Shown in pieces: positions 35,142 to 47,508 of a stretch of 64,000 nt of DNA; the first letter of the stretch is position 1; every line of letters begins with the position of its first letter. The position numbers and the translations under genes were made by a program. The DNA is from Prunus persica (taxonomy: Eukaryota > Streptophyta > Magnoliopsida > Rosales > Rosaceae): the NCBI RefSeq assembly GCF_000346465.2, contig NC_034010.1, positions 10,225,638 through 10,289,637 on the forward strand, written 5' to 3'. Under the pieces are notes generated by a model that ran no database searches, had not been told where the DNA came from, and saw nothing but the letters and a program-made list of their open reading frames with translations.

Positions 35142-37660
35142 CCAACCACATCATTTAAGAACGAACTTCATACGAACCTGAATTGTCCAGTTTCATGGAC
35201 CAATCGATATCGGATTCAGTCCAAAACTTGGGGAACACCATAATATGGTCGGAGGTGTCATTTGGGGCTCTTTGAGTGAAATCCAATATCTAAAACTATG
35301 CAAAACACAAACCACTCCATTTCAGGACGAACTTCGTATGAACCTAAATTGTCCAATTTTGTGGACCAATCGATATTGGATTGAGTCCAAAACTTGGGGA
35401 ACATCATAATGTGGTAGGATGAGTCATTCGGTGGGTTTTGAGTGAAATCGAATCTCTAAAACTATGCAATACAGAAACCACTCTATTTCTGAATGAACTT
35501 CGTCAGATTCTAAATTGTCCAATTTCATGGACCAATCGATAGCCCAAAACTTGGGGAACATTATAGCATGGTGGGAGGAGTCAGTTCGTGAGTTTTGAGT
35601 GAAATCCAATCTCTAAAAGTATTCAATACACCAACCACTCCATTTTAGAACGAACTTCGTACGAACCGAAATTGTCCAATTTCATGGACCAATCGAAATC
35701 GTATTGAGTCCAAAACTTGGGGAACATCATAATATGGTGGGAGGAGTCATTTGGTTGGTTTTGAGTGAAATCCAATATCTAAAACTATGCAAAACACTAA
35801 CCACTCCATTTCAGAACGAACTTCGTACCAACCTGAATTGTCCAATTTCATGGACCGATCGATATTGGATTGAGCCCAAAACTTGGGGAACGTCATAATA
35901 TGGTGGGAAGAGTCATTTGGTGGGTTTTGAGTGAAATCTAATCACTAAAACTATGCAATACACCAACCACTCTATTTCAGACCGAAGTTCGAAAGAACCT
36001 GAATTGTCCAATTTCATGGAACAATTGATATAGGATTGAATCCAAAACTTGGGGAACATCGTAATATGGTGGGAGGACTCATTTGGTGAGTTTTGAGTGA
36101 AATCCAATCTCTAAAACAATGCAATACACCAACCACTCCATTTCAGAACGAACTTCGTACGAAGCTGAATTGTTCAATTTCAAGGACCAATCGATATCAG
36201 ATTGAGCCCAAAACTTGGGGAACATCATAATATGGTGGGAGGAGTCATTTGGTGGGGTTTGAGTGAAATCCAGTAACTAAAACTATGCAATATATCGACC
36301 ACTCTATTTCATAACGAAATTTGTACGAACTTGAATTGTCCAATTTCATGGACCAATCGATATCGGATTGATCCCAAAACTTGGGGAAACAACATAATAT
36401 GGTGGGAGGAGTCATTTGGTGAGTTTTGAGTGAAATCCGATCTCTAAAAGTGTGCAACAAACCAACCATTCCATTTCGGAACGAGTTTCGTACGAAGCTG
36501 AATTGTCCAATTTCAGGCACCAATAGACATAAGATAGAGTCCAAAATTGAGGGAACATAATAATATGATGGGAGGAGTCATTTGGTGGGTTTTGAGTGAA
36601 ATCCAATCTCTAAAACTATGCAATACACCAACCACTCTATTTCAGAACGAACTTCTCACGAACCTGAATTGTCCAATTTCATGGACCAGTCAATATCGGA
36701 TTGAGTCCAAAACTTACTGAACATTATAACATGGTGCGAGGAGTCGTTTGGTGTGTTTTGAGTGAAATCCAGTATCTAAAACTTTGCAAAACACAAACCA
36801 TTCTAGTTTAGAACGAACTTCGTACGAACCTGAATTATCCAATTTCATGGACCAATCGATATTGGATTGAGTCCAAAACTTGGGGAACAACATAATATGG
36901 TGGGAGGAGTCATTTCGTTGGTTTTGTGTGATATCCAATCCCTAAAACTATGCAATACACAACCACTCCATTTTAGAACGAACTTCGTACGAACCTGAAT
37001 TGTCCAATTTCTTGGACCAATCAATATCGGATTGAGTCCAAATCTTGGGAAACATCATAACATGGTGGGAGGAGTCATTTGGTGAGTTTTGAGTGAAATA
37101 CAATCTCTAAAATTATGCAATGCACTAACCACTCCATTTCAGAACGAACTTCGTCAGAACTTGAATTGTCCAATTTCATGGACCGATCCATATCGGATTG
37201 AGTCCAAAACTTGGGGAACATCACAATGTGGTGGCAGGAGTCATTTAGGGGGTTTTGAGTGAAATTGAATCTCTAAAACTATACAATACCCCAACCACTC
37301 CATTTCATAATGAACTTTGTACGAACCTGAATTATCCAATTTCATGGACCAATCGATATCGGATTGTGTCCAAAACTTGGGGAACATCATAATATGGTGA
37401 GACGAGTCATTTGGTGTGTTTTGAGTGAAATTCAATATCTAAAACTATGCAATAGACCGACCACTGCATTTCAGAACGAACTTCGTACGAACCTGAATTG
37501 TCCACTTTTATGTGCCAATCAATATCGGATTGAGTCCAAAACTTTGGGAACATCATAATATGGTGGGAGGAGTCATTTGGTGGGTTTGGGGTAAAACCAA
37601 ATTTCTAAACTTTTGAAATACCCCACCCCCCCCATTCGGAACGAAACTCGTACGGAACCT
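35142..37660 (-). repeat. 166-bp satellite array, block 4 (reverse)
   Basis: About 15 reverse-orientation monomers, the continuation of block 3 on the other side of Tat-A. From about 37580 the match deteriorates quickly, with runs of C and A and single-base slips, for example CCCACCCCCCCCATTCGG where CAACCACTCCATTTC is expected. That pattern looks like poor base quality next to the assembly gap and not like ordinary divergence. Confidence 0.93.
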
Positions 37661-37813
37661 GAATAGAGGTTGGTTTTTAGTCAAACTATGTCGTGGTCGT
37701 TCGCCACCTTGGGNNNNNNNNNNNNNNNNNNNNNNNNNNNNNNNNNNNNNNNNNNNNNNNNNNNNNNNNNNNNNNNNNNNNNNNNNNNNNNNNNNNNNNN
37801 NNNNNNNNNNNNN
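37661..37813. other. Unidentified edge sequence and 100-N assembly gap
   Basis: 37661-37713 does not resemble satellite or any element in the window and may be low-quality sequence. Positions 37714-37813 are exactly 100 N, the usual placeholder for a gap of unknown size. An open frame reported across the Ns is meaningless. Satellite orientation is reverse before the gap and forward after it. Confidence 0.95.
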
Positions 37814-38740
37814 CCATGTTATGATGTTCCCCGAGTTTTGGACTCAATATAATTTTGATTTGTCCAAAAAATTGGAGAATTCAGGTTCGTACGATGTTCG
37901 TTATGAAATGGAGTGGTTGTTGTATTGCATAGTTCTAGAGATTGGATTTCATGCAAAACCTACCAAATGACTCCTCCCATGATATTATGATGTTCTCCAT
38001 GTTTTGGACTCAATCCGATATCGATTGGGCCATGAAATTGGACAATTCATGTCTGTACGATTTTTGTTCGAAAATGGAGTGGTTGGTGCATTGCATAGTT
38101 CTAGAGATTGGATTTCACTCAAAACCTACCAACTGACTCCTCCCACCATATTATGCTGTTCCCCAAGTTTTGGAGTCAATCCGATATTTATTGGTCCAAG
38201 AAATTGGACATTCACGTTCTTACGCAGTCGTTCTGAAATGAAGTGGTTGGTGTATTTCCTGGTTCTAGAGATTGGATTTCACTCAAAACCTACCAAATGA
38301 CTCCCCCCACCATATTATGTCGTGCCCCAAGTTTTGGACTCAATCCGATGTCGATTGGCCCATGAACTTGGACAATTCAGGTTCGTATGAAGTTCGTTCT
38401 GAAATGGTGTGGTAGGTGTATTGCGTAGTTTTAGAGATTGGATTTCACTCAAAACTCACAAATGACTCCTCCCACCATATTATGATGTTCATCATGTTTT
38501 GGGCTCAATCTGATATCCATTGCTCCAAGAAATTGGACAATTCAGGTTCGTACAAAGTTCGTTCTGAAATGGAATGGTTGGTGTATTGCATAGTTCTAGA
38601 GTATGGATTTCACTTAAAAAAAAAACCAAATGACTCCCCCCACTGTTTACCGTTGTTCGCCAAGTTTGGACTCAATCTGATATCTATTGGTCCAAGAAAT
38701 TGAACAATTTAGGTTCTTACGAAGTTCATTCTGACATGGA

Positions 38741-41230
38741 GTGGTTGGTGTATTTCGTAGTTCTAGTGATTCGATTTTACTCAAAACCTACCTAATGACT
38801 CCTTTCACCATATTATGTTGTTCCCCAAGTTTTGGACTCAATCCGAGGTCGATTGGTCCAAGAAATTGGACACTTCGGGTTCTTACGAAGTTCGTTCTGA
38901 AATGGAGTGGTTGGTGTGTTGGATAGTTCTGGAAATTGGATTTCACTCAAAACCTTCCAAATGACTCCTCCCACCATATTATGATGTTCCCCAAGTTTTG
39001 GACTCAATCCGATATTGATTGGTCCATGAAACTGCACACTTCAGGTTCTTACGAAGTTCATTCTGAAATGGAGTGGTTGGTGTATTGCATAGTTCTAGCG
39101 ATTAGATTTCACTCAAAACCTACCAAATGACTTCTCCCACCACATTATGATGTTCCCCAAGTTCTGGACTCAATCCGATATCGATTGGTCCATGAAATGG
39201 GAAAATTCAGGTTCGTACAAAGTTCGTTCTGAAATGGAGTGGTTGGTGTATTGCATAGTTCTAGAGATTGGATTTCACTCCAAACCTACCAAATGACTCC
39301 TCCCACCAGATTATGATGTTCCTCAAGTTTTGGAGTCAATCCGATATCGATTGGTCCAAGAAATTGAACAATTCAGGTTCGTACGATTTTTGTTCTAAAA
39401 TGGATTGGTTGATGTATTGCATAGTTTTAGAGATTGGGCTTCACTCAGAACCAACCAAATGACTCCTCCCATCATATTATGATGTTCCCCAAGTTTTGGA
39501 CTCAAGCCGACATCGATTGGTCAAGGAAATTGGACAATTTAGGTTCTTACGAAGTTCATTCTGAAATGGAGTGGTTGGTTTATTTCATAGTTCTAGAGAT
39601 TGGATTTTACTCAAAACCTACCAAACGACTCCTCCACCATATTATGTTGTACCCCAAGTTTTGGACTCAATCCGATATTGATTCGTCCATGAAATTGGAC
39701 AATTCAGGTTCGTACGAAGTTCGTTCTGAAATGGTGTGGTAGCTGTATTGCATAGTTTTAGGGAATGGATTTCACTCAAAACTCACCAAATGACTCCTCC
39801 CACCATATTATGATGTTCACCAAGTTTTGGGCTCAATCCGTTATCCATTGCTCCAAGAAATTGGACAATTTAGGTTCGTACAAAGTTCCTTCTGAAATGG
39901 AGTGGCTGGTGTATTGCATAGTTCTAAAGGCTGGATTTCACTAAAAAAAAACCAAATGACTTCTCCCACTATATTACCAAGTTTGGAATCAATCCGATAT
40001 CAATTAGTCCACGAAGTTGGACAATTCAGGTTCCTACGAAGTTCATTCTGAAATGGTGTGGTAGCTGCATAGTTTTAGAGAATGGATTTCACTCAAAACT
40101 CACCAAATGACTCCTCCCACCATATTATGATGTTCACCAAGTTTTGGGCTCAATCCGTTATCCATTGCTCCAAGAAATTGGACAATTTAGGTTCGTACAA
40201 AGTTCCTTCTGAAATGGAATGGTTGTTGTATTGCATAGTTCTAGAGGCTGGATTTCACTATAAAAAAAAAACCAAATGACTCCTCCCACTATATTACCAA
40301 GTTTGGAATCAATCCGATATCAATTAGTCCACGAAGTTGGACAATTCAGGTTCCTATGAAGTTCATTCTGAAATGGTGTGGTTGGTGTATTGCAAAGTTA
40401 TAGGGATTGGATTTCACTCAAAACTCACCAAATGACTACTCCCACCATAGTATGATGTTGCCCAAGTTTTGGGCTCAATCCAATATTCATTGGTCCATGA
40501 AATTGAACAATTCAGGTTCGTACGATTTTTGTTCTGAAATGGTGTGGTAGATGTATTGTATAGTTTTAGAGATTGGATTTCACTCAAAACCAACTAAATG
40601 ACTCCTCCCATCATATTATGATGTTCCCCAAGTTTAGGACTCAATCCGATATCTATTGGTCCAAGAAATTGGACAATTCAGGTTCTTATGAAGTTCGTTT
40701 TGAAATGGAGTGGTTGATGTATTTCATAGTTCTAGCGATTGGATTTTACTCAAAACCTACCAATTGACTCCTCCCACCATATTATGTTGTTCCCCAAGTT
40801 TTGGACTCAATCCGAGGTCGATTGGTCCAAGAAATTGGACACTTCAAGTTCTTACGAAGTTCGTTATGAAATGGAGTGGTTGGGGTATTAGATAGTTCTG
40901 GATATTGGATTTCACTCAAAACCTACCAAATGACGCCTCCCACCATATTATGATGTTCCTCAAGTTTTGGACTCAATCCGATATTGATTGGTCCATGAAA
41001 TTGGACACTTCAGGTTCATACAAAGTTTGTTATGAAATGGAGTGATTGGTGTATTGCACAGTTCTAGTGATTAGATTTCACTCAAAACCTACCAAATGAC
41101 TTCTCCCACCACGTTGTGATGTTCCCCAAGTTCTGGACTCAATCTGATATCGATTGGTCCACGAAATGGGAAAATTCAGGTTCGTACAAAGTTCTTTTTG
41201 AAATGGTGTGGTTGGTGTATTGCATAGTTT
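38741..41230 (+). repeat. ~1.97-kb higher-order repeat in satellite block 5
   Basis: The consecutive monomers starting near 38741, 38936 and 39102 reappear near 40710, 40902 and 41068, an offset of about 1,966-1,972 bp (twelve monomers with small deletions). Diagnostic variants include GATTTTACTCAAAACCTACC, CCGAGGTCGATTGGTCCAAG, CTTCTCCCACCAC and CCAAGTTCTGGACTC, shared in the same order. Confidence 0.7.
39767..40392 (+). repeat. Recent ~318-bp dimer duplication in satellite
   Basis: Two nearly identical, adjacent copies of a shortened dimer. Landmarks: GTTCACCAAGTTTTGGGCTC at 39814 and 40132; an A-run followed by CCAAATGACT; CTATATTACCAAGTTTGGAA; and CAGGTTCCTA(C/T)GAAG. The deletion that shortens the second monomer is shared, so it predates the duplication. 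A more diverged relative lies at about 38440-38720. Confidence 0.8.
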
Positions 41231-41499
41231 TAGAGATTGGATTTCACATAAAAATCACCAAATGACTCCTCCTACCATATTATAGTGTTCCTCAAGTTTT
41301 GGGATCAATCCGATATTGATTGGTCCATGAAATTGTTCAATTCAAGTTCGTACGAAGTTCGTTCTGAAATGGAATGGTTGGTGTATTGCACAGTTCTAGA
41401 GATTGGATTTCACTCAAAACCTACGAAATGACTCCTCCCGCCATATTGTGATGTTCCCCAAGTTTTGGACTCAATCTGATATCGATTTGTCCAAGAAAT

Positions 41500-43060
41500 T
41501 GGCGAATTCAGGTTCGTACAAAGTTCGTTCTAAAATGGAGTGGTTGGTGTATTGCATTGTTCTATAGATTGGATTTCACTCAAAACCAACAAAATGACTA
41601 ATCCCACCATATTAGATCTTCCCCAAGTTTTGGACTCAATCCGATAGCGATTGGTCCAAGAAATTGGACAATTCAGGTTCGTACGAAGTTCATTCTGAAA
41701 TGGTGTGGTTGGTGTATTGCATAGGTCTAGAAATTGGATTTTACTCAAAACTCACCAAATGACTCCTCCCACCATATTTTAATGTTCCCCAGGTTCTGCA
41801 CTCAATCCGATATTGATTGGTCCATGAAATTGGACTACGTAGGTTCGTATGAAGTTCATTCTGAAATGGAGTACTTGGTATATTGCATAGTTCTAGAGAT
41901 TGGATTTCATTCAAAGGCAACCAAATAACTCCTCCCACCATATTATGATGTTCCCCAAGTTTTGGACTCAATCCGATATCGATTGGCCCAAGAAATTCGA
42001 CTATGTAGGTTTGTACGAAGTTTATTTTCAAATGGAGTGGTTTTTGTATTGCATAGTTTTAGAGATTGGATTTCACTCAAAACCTACAAAATGACTCCTC
42101 CCACCATATTTTGATGTTCCCCAAGTTTTGGGCTCAATCCGATATTGATTGGTCCCTGAAATTGGACAATTCAGGTTCGTACGAAGTTCATTCTGAAATG
42201 GAGTAGTTGGTGTATTGCATAGTTCTAGAGATTGGATTTCCCTCGAAACCTACAAAATGACTACTCCCACCATATTTTGATGTTCCCCAAGTTTTGAGCT
42301 CAATCCGATATTGATTGGTCCCTGAAATTGGACAGTTCAGGTTCGTACGAAGTTCGTTCTGAAATGGAGTAGTTGGTGTATTGCATAGTTCTAGAGATTG
42401 GATTTCCCTCGAAACCTACCAAATGACTCCGCCCACCATACTATGATCTTCCCCAAGTTTTGGACTCTATCCGATATCGATTGGTCCATGAAATTGGACA
42501 ATTCAGGTTCGTACGAAGTTCGTTCTGAAATGGAGTGGTTGGTGTATTGTATTGTTCTATAGATTGGATTTCACTCAAAACCAACAGAGTGACTAATCCC
42601 ACCATATTAGATTTTCTGCAAGTTTTGGACTCAATCTGATATCAATTGGTCCAAGAAATTGGACAATTCAGGTTTGTACGAAGTTCGTTCTGAAATTGGG
42701 TGGTTGGTGTATTGCAAAGTTCTAGAAATTGGATTTCACTCAAAACTCACCAAATGACTCCTCCCACCATATTTTGATGTTCCCCAAGTTTTGGAATCAA
42801 TCTGATATCGATTGGTCCACGAAATTGACTATGTAGGTTCGTACGAAGTGCGTTCTGAATGGAGTGGTTGGTGTATTGCATAGTTCTAGAGATTTGATTT
42901 CACTCAAAAGCAACAAAATGACTCCTCCCACCATATTATGATGTTCCCCAAGTTTTGGACTCAATCCGATATCAATTGGCCCAAGAAATTCAACTATGTA
43001 GGTTCGTACAAAGTTCGTTATGAAATGGAGTGGTTTTTGTATTGCATAGTTTTAGAGATT
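41500..43060 (+). repeat. ~995-bp (six-monomer) higher-order repeat in satellite block 5
   Basis: Variant monomers recur with an offset of about 995 bp: TTGTTCTATAGATTGG with CTAATCCCACCATATTAGAT at 41555 and 42550; a GACTA(C/T)GTAGGTTCG variant at 41845 and 42832; GGCCCAAGAAATTC followed by ACTATGTAGG at 41985 and 42979. Within it, the monomers near 42065 and 42232 are almost identical neighbours (ATTTTGATGTTCC, GGTCCCTGAAATTGG). Confidence 0.75.
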
Positions 43061-43064
43061 CGAC

Positions 43065-43640
43065 TAACTTGGCAAAGTGCTCAATAAGTGCAAGGATGGC
43101 ATGCAAGACAGAGTTCACTCACAACCACACAAAGTCCTTAAACAATGACTATCAATTCCTGAGAAACTATATTAGAATTAAATCCAAGTCTTATCGTAGG
43201 TGTTTGAAAGGATGACAAAGCAACTCACAAAATGCTACGTTTTTAGACATTAGATACACTCAAAAAATTTTAAATTTGACAATTTGAAACAACATAACTA
43301 AATCCTTCACCCCAAACTTAAATGAAACATTGTCCTCAATGTTTAGAGTGTAAGAAGAAGCAATGCCTCATAAATGAAAGGAAAGAAGATAAGGGAAAGA
43401 CATAACCAAAGGTTAGAGTTAAGAAAAACTCCCCTTTGAAGCGATTAGGATGCAAGCAGGCTTCCTTGCATATTCTATCTTCTCCTCGTCACCTTGGGTT
43501 GCCTCCCATGAAGCGCTAAGTTTTATGTCTTTAGTCGGACGTCCAAACTCTGGTGAGCTTCAAGAGAGTGGTGGAGGCTCCTTGAGTGCTTGAGACTCAG
43601 TATTGGCATCAAAGTTGGCATCAAAGTAAGGTTTCAACCG
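43065..43640 (-). other. 3' noncoding remnant of Athila-B
   Basis: No supported gene. The stretch follows the integrase and contains ACATTGTCCTCAATGT, an inverted repeat, and CTTGGGTTGCCTCCCATGAAG, a sequence I associate with the region downstream of pol in plant Gypsy elements. The env-like gene present in some Athila elements is not visible. It ends at satellite without LTR or polypurine tract, so the element was cut here. Confidence 0.6.
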
Positions 43641-44698
43641 ATGTCCGTTCACCTTGAAGGTGCTGCCATCCTTAATATTTTGAATCTCCACTGCGCCATG
43701 AGCAAACACATTAATAATAACAAAAGGGCCAATCCACCGAGAACGAAGCTTACCTGGGAAGAGCTTAAGGCGTGAATTGAATAAGAGAACCTTCTGCCCT
43801 TTCTCAAACGTCTTCCTAAGAATTTTCTTGTCGTGATATTGCTTTGTTTTCTCCTTGTAAAGTTCGCATTCTCATACGCTTCATGTCGCAACTCCTCCAG
43901 CTCATTGAGTTGAAGCCTCCTCTTCTCACCAGCGGCTTTCATATCAAAATTGAAGGCCTTGATTGCCCAATAAGCCCTGTGCTCAAGCTCCCCTGGGAAG
44001 TGACAAGGTTTACCAAAAACAAGTCTATACGGAGACATGCCTATAGGGGTCTTATAAGCAGTCCTATAAGCCCACAATATATCATCCAAAAGCATGGACC
44101 AATCATTCCTTGTGGTGTTCACTGTCTTTTCAAGAATGTGCTTAATCTCCCTATTGCTTATCTCAACCTGCCCACTAGTTTGAGGATGATAGGGTGTTGC
44201 CACCTTATGCGTGATTCCATATTTCTTCAAGAGTGCTGCAAAAGCTTGGTTAACAAAGTGGGAGCCACCATCACTAATGATTGCTCTAGGTGTGCCAAAC
44301 CTTGTAAAAATATTTCCTTTGAGAAAACCGATCACAACCTTAGCATCATTAGTTCTAGTGGCAATGGCTTCCACCCATTTAGAAACATAATCGACAGCAA
44401 CTAATATATATTCAAATCCATAAGAGGTAGGAAAAGGGCATATGAAATCAATTCCCCAAACATCAAATATATCAATGATTAAGATATTAGTGAGAGGGAT
44501 CTGATTTCTAGCATGTAAATTACCCATCCGTTGGCATCTATCACATGAAGCACAAAAAACATAAGCATCCTTAAAAAGGGTAGGCCAAAAGAAACCCGAT
44601 TGTAGCACTTTTCTGGAAGTCTTCCATGCTCCAAAATGGCCTCCGCATGCGTGGGAGTGACAAAACTCCAGAATGCTCTTAAAATCACCTTCAAGCAC
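43641..44698 (-). pseudogene. pol: Integrase, Athila-B
   Basis: Zinc-binding region [19 protein letters not shown] ... CASCDRCQ, then a core with D in [12 protein letters not shown] in IISDGGSHF and E in [11 protein letters not shown], all intact. Up to about codon 280 the frame is normal ([27 protein letters not shown]). A single-base shift near 43860 then sends it out of frame ([10 protein letters not shown]...). The true C-terminal reading, including [19 protein letters not shown], is visible in another frame at about 43600-43855. Upstream it is in frame with RNase H across the TAA at 44714-44716. Confidence 0.9.
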
Positions 44699-44713
44699 AC
44701 ACCTTCGAATTAC

Positions 44714-45262
44714 TTAGTCTGGACAATGCTTGAATAGATATGGATCATTCCAAAAGTAGTATCTTGCTTGCTTCCTAAGTTTGTCACATTGGAACGTAGA
44801 TAACCCTGTAGGGAGTTCATTAGTGCACAAATAGTTAACAATATCAGCAAACCAAGGCAATGGATTGAGAGAATCCAAAGCACAAATGTAGAAGAGTTGC
44901 TCATCAGGGAAGCTTTCAAGCAATGGCAATGAATCCTCCTCTTCGTTAGATACATGCACTAATCTACTCAAGTGATCAGCCACGACATTCTCACTTCCTT
45001 TCTTATCTTTTATCTCCAAGTCAAACTCTTGCAACAAGAGAATCCATCTAATGAGTTGTGGTTTGGCATCCTTCTTAGCTAACAAGTATTTCAATGCTGC
45101 ATGATCAGTGTAAACAATAACCTTGTTAGTAATCAAATATGATCTGAACTTCTCTAAAGCAAATATGACAGCTAACAACTCCTTCTCTGTGGTGGAATAG
45201 TTGAGTTGGGCATCGTTGAGGGTTCTACTAGCATAGTAGATGGCATGTGGCTTCTTATCAAC
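44714..45262 (-). pseudogene. pol: RNase H and connection, Athila-B
   Basis: In frame with RT across the TGA at 45263-45265. It begins with [20 protein letters not shown], then [28 protein letters not shown] and [12 protein letters not shown], the core of the Gypsy RNase H with its acidic residues. An ~80-residue linker to integrase follows. The last codons read FKHCPD-stop-VIRRCV, where a CAA glutamine probably became TAA (44714-44716). A part of this frame shadowed at 44710-44955 is not a gene. Confidence 0.88.
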
Positions 45263-47014
45263 TCACTGTCCCAAAACAGCTCCGACAGCATAATCTAAGG
45301 CGTCACACATCAATTCAAAAGGCAAGCTCCAATCCGGTGGTATAATGATTGGGGCAATTGTGAGCATCTTCTTCAAAGCATTGAAAGCATTCTCACAGTC
45401 TTGATCAAACACAAAATCCATGTCCTTGGCAAGGAGATTGCACATAGGGCTTGGAATCTTAGAAAAATCCTTAATGAAATGCTTATAGAAACCTGCATGG
45501 CCAAGGAAAGAACGTACTTCTTTGACAGAAGTAGGTGAGGGCATAGAGGCAATCAAATCAATCTTAGCTTTATCTACCTCGATTCCTTTACTAGAGATGA
45601 CATGACCAAGAACTATGCCTTGGTTAACCATAAAATGACATTTTTCCCAATTAAGCACAAGGTTAGTCTGTTCACATCTAGCCAACACCTTGGATAAGTT
45701 CTGCAAGCATTGATCAAAAGAATCACCAAAGACAGAGAAGTCATCCATGAATACCTCAATGAACCTTTCTACCATGTCGGAGAAAATGCTCATCATGCAC
45801 CTTTGAAAAGTGGCTGGGGCGTTACAGAGACCAAAAGGCATCCAAGCAAAAGTGCCAAAGGGACATGTGAAGGTCGTCTTCTCTTGATCCTCTAGGGCTA
45901 TGGCGATTTGGTTGTAGCCTGAATATCCATCAAGAAAGCAATAATGGCTATGGCCAGCTAATCTCTCAAGCATTTGATCAATGAATGGAAGAGGAAAGTG
46001 ATCTTTGCTTGTTGCTGTGTTGAGCTTCCTATAATCAATGCAAACTCTCCAGGCTGTGGTCATCCGTGTAGGTACAAGCTCGTTTGCTTCATTCTTCACC
46101 ACTGTGATACCTGACTTCTTGGGGACAACTTGCACTGGGCTCACCCATTTACTGTCAGAAATAGGGTAAATAATACCAACATTTAAAAGCTTCATTACCG
46201 CTTTTCTTACCACCTCCTTCATGTTCAGATTGAGACGTCTTTGGGCATCCCTCTTAGGCATTGCATTGTCTTCCAATAATATCTTGTGCATGCACAGTGT
46301 TGGGCTTATGCCTTTGATAGCCGCAATGCTCCACCCAATTGCAGTTTTGTGCTCTTTTAGAACACTCAAAAGCTTATTTTCATCATTTGGTCCGAGATGT
46401 GAGGCAATGATAACAGGTAGAGTCTCGTTTTCACCTAAATAAGCATATTTAAGGTGTTTTGGCAATTGCTTTAATTCCAACTCTGGTGCCTGCACAATAG
46501 AAGGTAAAACCTTATTAGTAGGTGGGGGTAATGATTCAAATTGGTTTGCATACCTCTTTCCAATTTCTATGTAGCTATCCATGTTGACAAGCTCAAGAAG
46601 TAAAGGAGAGATCACAGCCTCTAAGCTGTCCACTTCTTCTTTCCTTATGCTTTGTGTGATGCATGCTTCAATGGGCTCCAAATAACTCATTGGCATTGCT
46701 TCTTTCACCATAGTATCAATTGCATCAAGATGGAAAACTTCATGCTCGTCACTTGGAAACTTGGAGGCTTCAAACACTTTGAATGCTATTGTCTCATCAA
46801 ACACATTCATGGTCAATGTACCCTTCTTCACATCAATAATAGCACCGGCAGTTGCCATGAATGGTTGACCTAGAATGAGTGGTAACTGATTGTCATGAAT
46901 TGGTGCTTCTTCCATTTCCAACACCAAGAAATCTGCTGGCAAAATTAGCTCTTCCACTTTCACCAAAACATCTTCTAGAATGCCCTTAGGGTACCTAATA
47001 GTTCTATCTACCAA
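45263..47014 (-). pseudogene. pol: Protease C-terminus and reverse transcriptase, Athila-B
   Basis: 583 codons without interruption, the best preserved pol segment in the window. Residues 1-60 finish the protease (LPLILGQPFMATAGAIIDVK). A linker follows, and RT spans ~250-560: YPISDSKWVSPVQVVPKKSG, WRVCIDYRKLNTATSKDHFP, FLDGYSGYNQIAIA, FGTFAWMPFGLCNAPATFQR, the catalytic FMDDFSVFG, LNWEKCHFMV, GIVLGHVISSKGIEVDKAK and [29 protein letters not shown] is two residues shorter than FGTFAYRRMPFGL in Athila-A, consistent with a small in-frame deletion next to a conserved RT motif. It ends at TGA 45263-45265 in VLGQ-stop-VDKK. Confidence 0.92.
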
Positions 47015-47275
47015 TTAAATGCTCACAGATGTGGCTTTCAACTCACCAAGGTTAAGTTTCTCATAAACATGATATGGCATAAGATTTATAGAAGCACCAA
47101 GATCAAGCGCAGCTTTTTGAAACTTAAAATCACCAACTATGCAAGGTATAGAAAACGAACCTGGATCCTTTAGCTTTGGAGGCAGCTTTCTTTGTAACAC
47201 TGCACTTACCTCTTCACTCAATGCAACTTGTTCATGCTCTTTGAATCTCCTCTTGTTAGTGCATAGATCCTTCAA
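47015..47275 (-). pseudogene. pol: Aspartic protease N-terminal part, Athila-B
   Basis: Begins KDLCTNKRRFKEHEQVALSE, followed by LQRKLPPKLKDPGSFSIPC and the protease active-site motif in KAALDLGASINLMPYHVY. It is in frame with the RT segment and cut by the TAA at 47015-47017 (VSI-stop-LVDRT), probably from CAA. Confidence 0.88.
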
Positions 47276-47508
47276 AAATTTTGCATATTTTGGAATCTGA
47301 GCAATGGGATGTTGATTTGCACCTTCTTGAATGTTTCCATTATCTCATCCAAGCCTTGATCTTTCTTTGACTTTGATAACCTGCTGTGAAAGGGTGCAAT
47401 AGGCCTAAAAGCATTAGTTGAAATTGGAACTTGATTAGCATTAGATGATACCTTAGGGTTTGTGCTCTTTCCAGAAGGATTGAGGGACTGTTTGTTGGAA
47501 GCCGTGGG
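47276..47508 (-). pseudogene. gag: Gag-protease linker, Athila-B
   Basis: No long frame, but the expected linker can be read across frames: NPSGKSTNPKVSSNANQVP and PFHSRLSKSKKDQGLDEI, then AQIPKYAKF next to the protease. A small deletion or frameshift lies near 47320-47340, and a TAG at 47509-47511 opens the segment. The alternative frame at 47340-47600 is mostly out of phase. Confidence 0.65.

Larger units (their letters stand above)
37814..43064 (+). repeat. 166-bp satellite array, block 5 (forward)
   Basis: About 32 forward monomers from directly after the gap to the broken 3' end of the second Athila element. Some monomers are shortened by 10-40 bases and carry an A8-A10 run (38617, 39940 and 40265). 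Several multi-monomer repeats are visible inside and are listed separately. Many monomers have CCAAGAAATTGG in place of CCATGAAATTGG, a variant rarer in the other blocks, so this block has its own homogenisation history. Confidence 0.95.

Noticed and set aside
37670..37852. Open frame spanning the N run
   Set aside because: It consists mostly of unknown bases in an assembly gap.
43062..43640. A diverged 3' LTR for Athila-B
   Set aside because: No match to the 5' LTR (49191-51016) is visible and no TG...CA boundary with the satellite is found.
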